A stretch of 64,000 nucleotides of DNA from Flavobacteriaceae bacterium. Lineage in GTDB: Bacteria > Bacteroidota > Bacteroidia > Flavobacteriales > Flavobacteriaceae. Location of the stretch: the NCBI GenBank assembly GCA_024743095.1, contig JANSXF010000008.1:1-64000 (forward strand). The letters run 5' to 3'. How positions within the stretch are numbered: position 1 is the first letter of the stretch; the number at the start of each line of letters is the position of its first letter. The position numbers and the translations under genes were made by a program. Under the pieces are notes generated by a model. The model did no database searches, had not been told where the DNA came from, and was given only the letters and a program-made list of their open reading frames with translations. Of this stretch, positions 60,045-64,000 are shown piece by piece.

Positions 60045-62879
60045 TTAATGCGCCTCCAACCAGTTCTGACCAATACCCACTTCAACATCCAAGGGTACGG
60101 ATAGTTCGTAGGCATGTTCCATTTCGGTTTTGATGAGCTTTTTCATTTCCTCCAGTTCGGGTTTGTAGCAATCGAACACCAATTCATCATGTACCTGCAG
60201 CAACATTTTGGTCCTGTAGTTGCCTTCCTCAAGTTTTTTATGGATGTTGATCATCGCAATTTTGATGATGTCCGCGGCACTCCCTTGGATGGGAGCGTTC
60301 ACCGCGTTGCGTTCGGCCGCGCCTCTCACCACTTGGTTCCCAGCATTAATATCTTTTAGATATCTACGACGGCCCAGTACCGTTTGCACATAACCATTAT
60401 CGCGGGCAAAATCTACCAGTTCGCTCATATAATTGCGCAACTTTGGGTAGGTTTTGTAATACGTGTCAATCAATTCCTTGGCTTCGGTGCGGCTCAAATC
60501 CGTTTGGTTGCTCAATCCAAAAGCCGATACCCCATAAATGATTCCGAAGTTCACCGTTTTGGCATTGCTGCGCTGTTCGCGCGTCACTTGATCAATTGGC
60601 ACATTAAATACCCTGGATGCGGTGGAAGCATGAATGTCCTCTCCATTTTTAAAAGCAGATATCATGGTGTCCTCTTCGCTCAACGCAGCGATAATACGCA
60701 ACTCAATCTGTGAGTAATCTGCTGCTAACAATATATAGTTTTCATCACGAGGAATAAACGCTTTTCGTACTTGGCGTCCGCGCTCGGTTCGGATAGGGAT
60801 ATTTTGTAGGTTCGGATTGTTGCTGCTCAAACGGCCCGTGGCGGCTACGGTCTGCATGTAGTCCGTGTGAACCCGCCCTGTTTTTTCCTGGACCTCGTTT
60901 GGCAAAGCGTCCACATAAGTGCTCTTTAGTTTGGCCAGCCCACGGTAATCCAATACATTTTGGATGATGGGATGGTCCTTTGCCAAATACGACAGCACAT
61001 CTTCGGAAGTGGAGAACTGACCGGTCTTGGTCTTTTTCGGTTTGTCCACCAGTTTTAGTTTGCCAAAAAGAATATCCCCCAATTGTTTGGGTGAAGCTAT
61101 ATTGAATTCTTCCCCGGCATCTTCGTAGATTTTCCTTTCCAGTCCTGCAATGTCGGTCTCAAGTGCTGTGGATAAATCATTCAGATAGCTTTCATCCAAA
61201 TTGATGCCCTCAAGTTCCATATCTGCCAATACGCGAAGCAAAGGAATTTCTATATCGGAGAACAGCTTGTCGGTATGGGCGTCTTTAAGTTCCGGGGTGA
61301 ATTTTAGGCCCAATTGGAAGGTAACGTCCGCATCCTCCACGGCGTATTCGGTTTGTTTTTCCAAAGGAACATCGCGCATACTGAGTTGGTTCTTGCCTTT
61401 TTTGCCGATAAGTTCAGTAATGGAAATAGGCGTGTAATTGAGATAGGTCTCGGAAAGCACATCCATGTTGTGTCTCATGTCGGGGTTGATAAGGTAATGG
61501 GCCAGCATGGTATCGAACAATTGGCCCTTGACTTCCACACCATAACTTTTCATCACTTTGATGTCGTACTTCAAATTTTGCCCCACTTTTTCAATGTTTT
61601 CCGATTCAAAAAATGGGCGTAGTTTTTCAATCAAAGGTTGTGCATCGTTCCTATTGTCGGGAAAGGGTACATAAAATCCTTTGCCGGGCGACCAGCTAAA
61701 CGCAATTCCGACCAATTCTGCTTCCAACGGATTTAGGGAAGTGGTCTCCGTATCAAAACAAACAGAGGGCTGTTTCATCAGCATTTCCAAAAAGAGCTCC
61801 ATACCCAATCCATCTTGTACATTCTGATAAAAATGTGGCACGTCGCCAATGGTCATCCTGCTGTTAACGTCCTTAAGGGTCGCTGCGGCCTCTGTTGGGT
61901 CCCCACCGAACAATGTAAATTGACCACTGCCAGCTACTTTTGCTTCCTCTTTGGCCGTTTTTGTACTGGTTACTTGTGTAGGGGTTTCGGCTTCTTCGGT
62001 AAATAGTTTGATGAATTGGTCTTTCAGTCTACGGAATTCAAGCTCCTCAAATATTTCTTGGACTTTTTCAGCATCCGGTGGGCACATTTCATAATCCTCC
62101 GCATGGAACTGAACGTCACAATCAATTTTGATTTCGGCCAATTTTCTGGACAATCTTCCCAACTCGGCATTCTCCTTTACTTTCTCCTTCATTTTGCCTT
62201 TGAGCTGGTCGGTATTGGCCAACAGTCCTTCCATAGAATCGAACTGCTCAATAAATTTTTTGGCGGTTTTGTCTCCGACCCCGGGCAGACCGGGAATGTT
62301 ATCACTGGCATCTCCCATCATTCCCAAGTAATCGATTACCTGCTCGGGACGCTTAACGCCAAAACGTTTTTGTACTTCAGGAATGCCCCAAATCTCTATA
62401 CCGTTGCCCATTCTAGCAGGACGGTACATAAAAATGTTTTCGCTGACCAACTGACCAAAATCCTTATCGGGCGTTACCATAAAGACTTTATAGTTCTCCT
62501 TTTCGGCCTGTTTGGCCACCGTTCCGATGAGGTCGTCGGCTTCGTAACCTTCCAATTCCACGATCGGAATCTTCATTGCCTGTAAAATTTGTTGGATGTA
62601 AGGTACTGCTATACGGATGGCATCGGGTGTTTCGTCACGGTTCGCTTTATAAGCTTCGAACATTTCGGTACGTTCCACGCTTCCCCCTTTATCAAAGGCA
62701 ACGGCCAAGTGGTCGGGCTGTTCACGTTTGATCACATCAAAAAGGGAGTTCATAAAACCCATGATCGCGGAGGTATCCATTCCCTTGGAGTTTATCCTTG
62801 GGTTTTTGATAAGGGCGTAGTAACCACGAAAAATAAGCGCATAGGCGTCTAAAAGAAATAGTCTTTTTTGATCGGACAT
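60045..62879 (-). CDS. polA: DNA polymerase I
   Basis: 944 residues. Three domains: 5'-3' exonuclease (about 1-290; RLFLLDAYALIFRGYYA, YEADDLIGT, GLPGVGDKTAKKF), a 3'-5' proofreading domain with the DEDD start CFDTETTSLNPL near residue 373, so proofreading seems intact, and the polymerase with LLAADYSQIELRIIA (motif A), RRSNAKTVNFG-like QRSNAKTVNFGIIYG (motif B) and LLQVHDELVFDC (motif C). Used in repair and Okazaki fragment maturation. A TACATTTA box at 62928-62921 may be part of its promoter. Confidence 0.97.
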   Translation of the reverse strand: MSDQKRLFLLDAYALIFRGYYALIKNPRINSKGMDTSAIMGFMNSLFDVIKREQPDHLAVAFDKGGSVERTEMFEAYKANRDETPDAIRIAVPYIQQILQAMKIPIVELEGYEADDLIGTVAKQAEKENYKVFMVTPDKDFGQLVSENIFMYRPARMGNGIEIWGIPEVQKRFGVKRPEQVIDYLGMMGDASDNIPGLPGVGDKTAKKFIEQFDSMEGLLANTDQLKGKMKEKVKENAELGRLSRKLAEIKIDCDVQFHAEDYEMCPPDAEKVQEIFEELEFRRLKDQFIKLFTEEAETPTQVTSTKTAKEEAKVAGSGQFTLFGGDPTEAAATLKDVNSRMTIGDVPHFYQNVQDGLGMELFLEMLMKQPSVCFDTETTSLNPLEAELVGIAFSWSPGKGFYVPFPDNRNDAQPLIEKLRPFFESENIEKVGQNLKYDIKVMKSYGVEVKGQLFDTMLAHYLINPDMRHNMDVLSETYLNYTPISITELIGKKGKNQLSMRDVPLEKQTEYAVEDADVTFQLGLKFTPELKDAHTDKLFSDIEIPLLRVLADMELEGINLDESYLNDLSTALETDIAGLERKIYEDAGEEFNIASPKQLGDILFGKLKLVDKPKKTKTGQFSTSEDVLSYLAKDHPIIQNVLDYRGLAKLKSTYVDALPNEVQEKTGRVHTDYMQTVAATGRLSSNNPNLQNIPIRTERGRQVRKAFIPRDENYILLAADYSQIELRIIAALSEEDTMISAFKNGEDIHASTASRVFNVPIDQVTREQRSNAKTVNFGIIYGVSAFGLSNQTDLSRTEAKELIDTYYKTYPKLRNYMSELVDFARDNGYVQTVLGRRRYLKDINAGNQVVRGAAERNAVNAPIQGSAADIIKIAMINIHKKLEEGNYRTKMLLQVHDELVFDCYKPELEEMKKLIKTEMEHAYELSVPLDVEVGIGQNWLEAH

Positions 62880-62939
62880 TTTATATTTTTTTTGAAGTAT
62901 AAAATTAGAAGTACGGGTTTTAAATGTACGAATTGCGGA

Positions 62940-62986
62940 TTAAAGAAGTCAGATATCGGATATAAGATTTCAGAAGTCATGATTCT
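62940..62986. repeat. degenerate short repeats TCAGATAT/TTTCAGAAGTC
   Basis: The gap before polA contains imperfect direct repeats of (A)AGTCAGATATC / AGATTTCAGAAGTCA type. Purpose unknown; low-complexity intergenic DNA. Confidence 0.4.
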
Positions 62987-63021
62987 TGTGCCCAAAAACG
63001 CAGTGGTCTTGAGTCTAAGGT

Positions 63022-64000
63022 CTATCCATAAAAGCTTGTCACCTCACGATTGTGGTGTCCATGATCTGAATACTCCCGGTACGTAAACCCGGGGTGCACA
63101 CAATAACCACCGGTTTCCCCGTTTTTGTTGATGGCCAGGAATCCAATCTGGAAATCTTTCCGTCCTTCATTTTTTTTCATGATACGCTTAACACCTTCCT
63201 CACAGGCTTCTTGTGGACTTTTCCCTTGGCGCATCAACTCCACGATCAAAAAACTGCCCACGGTACGGATCACTTCCTCGCCAACACCGGTAGCCGTGGC
63301 GCCGCCAACCTCATTATCAATGAAAAGTCCCGCGCCGATAATGGGGGAGTCCCCGACACGACCGGCAACTTTGTAGGCCATCCCGCTTGTGGTGCACGCT
63401 CCTGCAATATCACCATTGTCATCAATGGCCAACATGCCAATGGTATCATGGTTTTCTATGTTGATGATGGTCTCGTATTTGGAGGTTTTTAACCACTCCT
63501 CATATTGTTTTTTTGTGCTTTCGGTGAATAGGTCCTCTTTTTTAAAGCCCTGTTCGTAAGCAAATTTCTCAGCCCCCTTGCCCGCTAAAATGATATGTGG
63601 TGTTTCCTCCATCACCTTTCGGGCCACGGAAACCGGATGCACAATGTTTTGCATACAGACCACCGACCCGCAATTGCCGTCTTTGTCCATAATGCAGGCA
63701 TCCAAGGTCACATTTCCATCTCGGTCAGGTCGACCGCCCTTGCCTACGGTTTCATTGGTTTCGTCAGCTTCCTCGACCCTAACGCCTTGCTCCACCGCAT
63801 CTAATGATTTTCCTCCAGATTTTAGGACCTCCCAAGCCTTTTCGGAGGCATTGAAAAAATTCCAGGTACACACCACAATCGGTTTTACAGTGGTTGGTGT
63901 TGGAAGGGTCGCAGCTGGAGCTATTTCTGGTTTGGGCTCCGTTTTGCAGGCGACCAGTGTTGTGACAGAAACCAGTCCTGCGGCGGACAAGCTGGAATTT
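63022..64000 (-). CDS. glycosylasparaginase-type N(4)-asparaginase (5' truncated)
   Basis: The frame is open to the window end (64000), so the start lies outside; the TTG at 63990 is internal. The visible N-terminus NSSLSAAGLVSVTTLVACK looks like the end of a Tat-type signal with a lipobox Cys, suggesting a folded, lipid-anchored envelope enzyme. It is an Ntn hydrolase of the isoaspartyl peptidase/glycosylasparaginase family: nucleophile Thr in ENHDTIGMLAID near residue 185, then GRVGDSPIIGAGLFID and ATGVGEEVIR. It cuts asparagine-linked GlcNAc or isoaspartyl bonds after self-cleavage before the Thr. Confidence 0.92.
   Translation of the reverse strand, partial: NSSLSAAGLVSVTTLVACKTEPKPEIAPAATLPTPTTVKPIVVCTWNFFNASEKAWEVLKSGGKSLDAVEQGVRVEEADETNETVGKGGRPDRDGNVTLDACIMDKDGNCGSVVCMQNIVHPVSVARKVMEETPHIILAGKGAEKFAYEQGFKKEDLFTESTKKQYEEWLKTSKYETIINIENHDTIGMLAIDDNGDIAGACTTSGMAYKVAGRVGDSPIIGAGLFIDNEVGGATATGVGEEVIRTVGSFLIVELMRQGKSPQEACEEGVKRIMKKNEGRKDFQIGFLAINKNGETGGYCVHPGFTYREYSDHGHHNREVTSFYG

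Noticed and set aside
62016..62585. 189-residue + strand frame opposite polA
   Set aside because: Antisense to conserved exonuclease domain; no start or promoter signals.
1..64000. Mobile element, prophage, defence island or CRISPR
   Set aside because: No transposase, integrase, cas gene or spaced direct repeats were seen; gene order is that of core chromosome.

Overview
This window is chromosomal DNA of a marine-type member of the Flavobacteriaceae (Bacteroidota), most like Muricauda/Allomuricauda. The evidence is a fused CcoN-CcoO oxidase subunit, promoters of the Bacteroidota type (-7 box TAnnTTTG) with few Shine-Dalgarno sequences, a tandem ExbD locus, long flavobacterial ribosomal protein variants and moderate GC. 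The genus is an inference. I see no prophage, insertion sequence, CRISPR array or rRNA operon. Both edges cut a gene.

Layout. 1-7 kb: microaerobic cbb3 oxidase cluster (ccoNO, ccoQ, ccoP, ccoG, ccoH, a TauE/SafE-like membrane protein, an acyl-CoA hydrolase/CoA-transferase). 7-19 kb: a low-oxygen/energy-stress block with two universal stress proteins, oxygen-independent hemN, a TonB protein, a DUF2490 protein, a ROK kinase, an SLC13 transporter, PEP carboxykinase, phosphofructokinase, a ribosome hibernation factor, a lipoprotein and a small unlisted membrane peptide. 19-25.6 kb: sugar porter, Kdo transferase waaA, sugar aminotransferase, galE and membrane acyltransferase (envelope and sugar functions). 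25.7-30 kb: sucAB. 30-36 kb: aspartyl protease, lipoprotein, tatD, asparaginase, tRNA-Ser(GGA), ExbB/ExbD system and an outer-membrane barrel. 36-47 kb (minus strand): rpoN, asnS, an RND/MMPL exporter and the translation cluster rplM-rpsI-rpsB-tsf-pyrH-frr. 47-56 kb: DUF5916 outer-membrane protein, then a tyrosine/homogentisate catabolism operon (aminotransferase, flavin reductase-like, fah, hmgA, hppD) with a divergent MarR regulator. 56-64 kb: TauE, SET-domain protein, thioredoxin, NIPSNAP lipoprotein, polA and a glycosylasparaginase cut by the window end.

The strongest new signal is regulatory. Five promoters between 9.2 and 17.9 kb (hemN-usp, tonB, DUF2490, usp-SLC13-pckA-pfk, hpf) each carry a palindrome TGAY-N4-RTCA (Crp/Fnr type). 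In four of them it lies exactly 23 nt upstream of a TAnnTTTG/TAnnTTTA -7 box; in the fifth it lies 24 nt upstream of a one-mismatch box. This fits a class II activator site near -41.5. The gene content (USPs, hibernation factor, anaerobic heme synthesis, PEPCK/PFK, beside cbb3 oxidase) suggests a flavobacterial low-oxygen dormancy regulon, similar in content to the mycobacterial DosR regulon but with a different regulator type. A second regulatory signal is an 18-nt palindrome over the hppD -7 box, a likely MarR operator.
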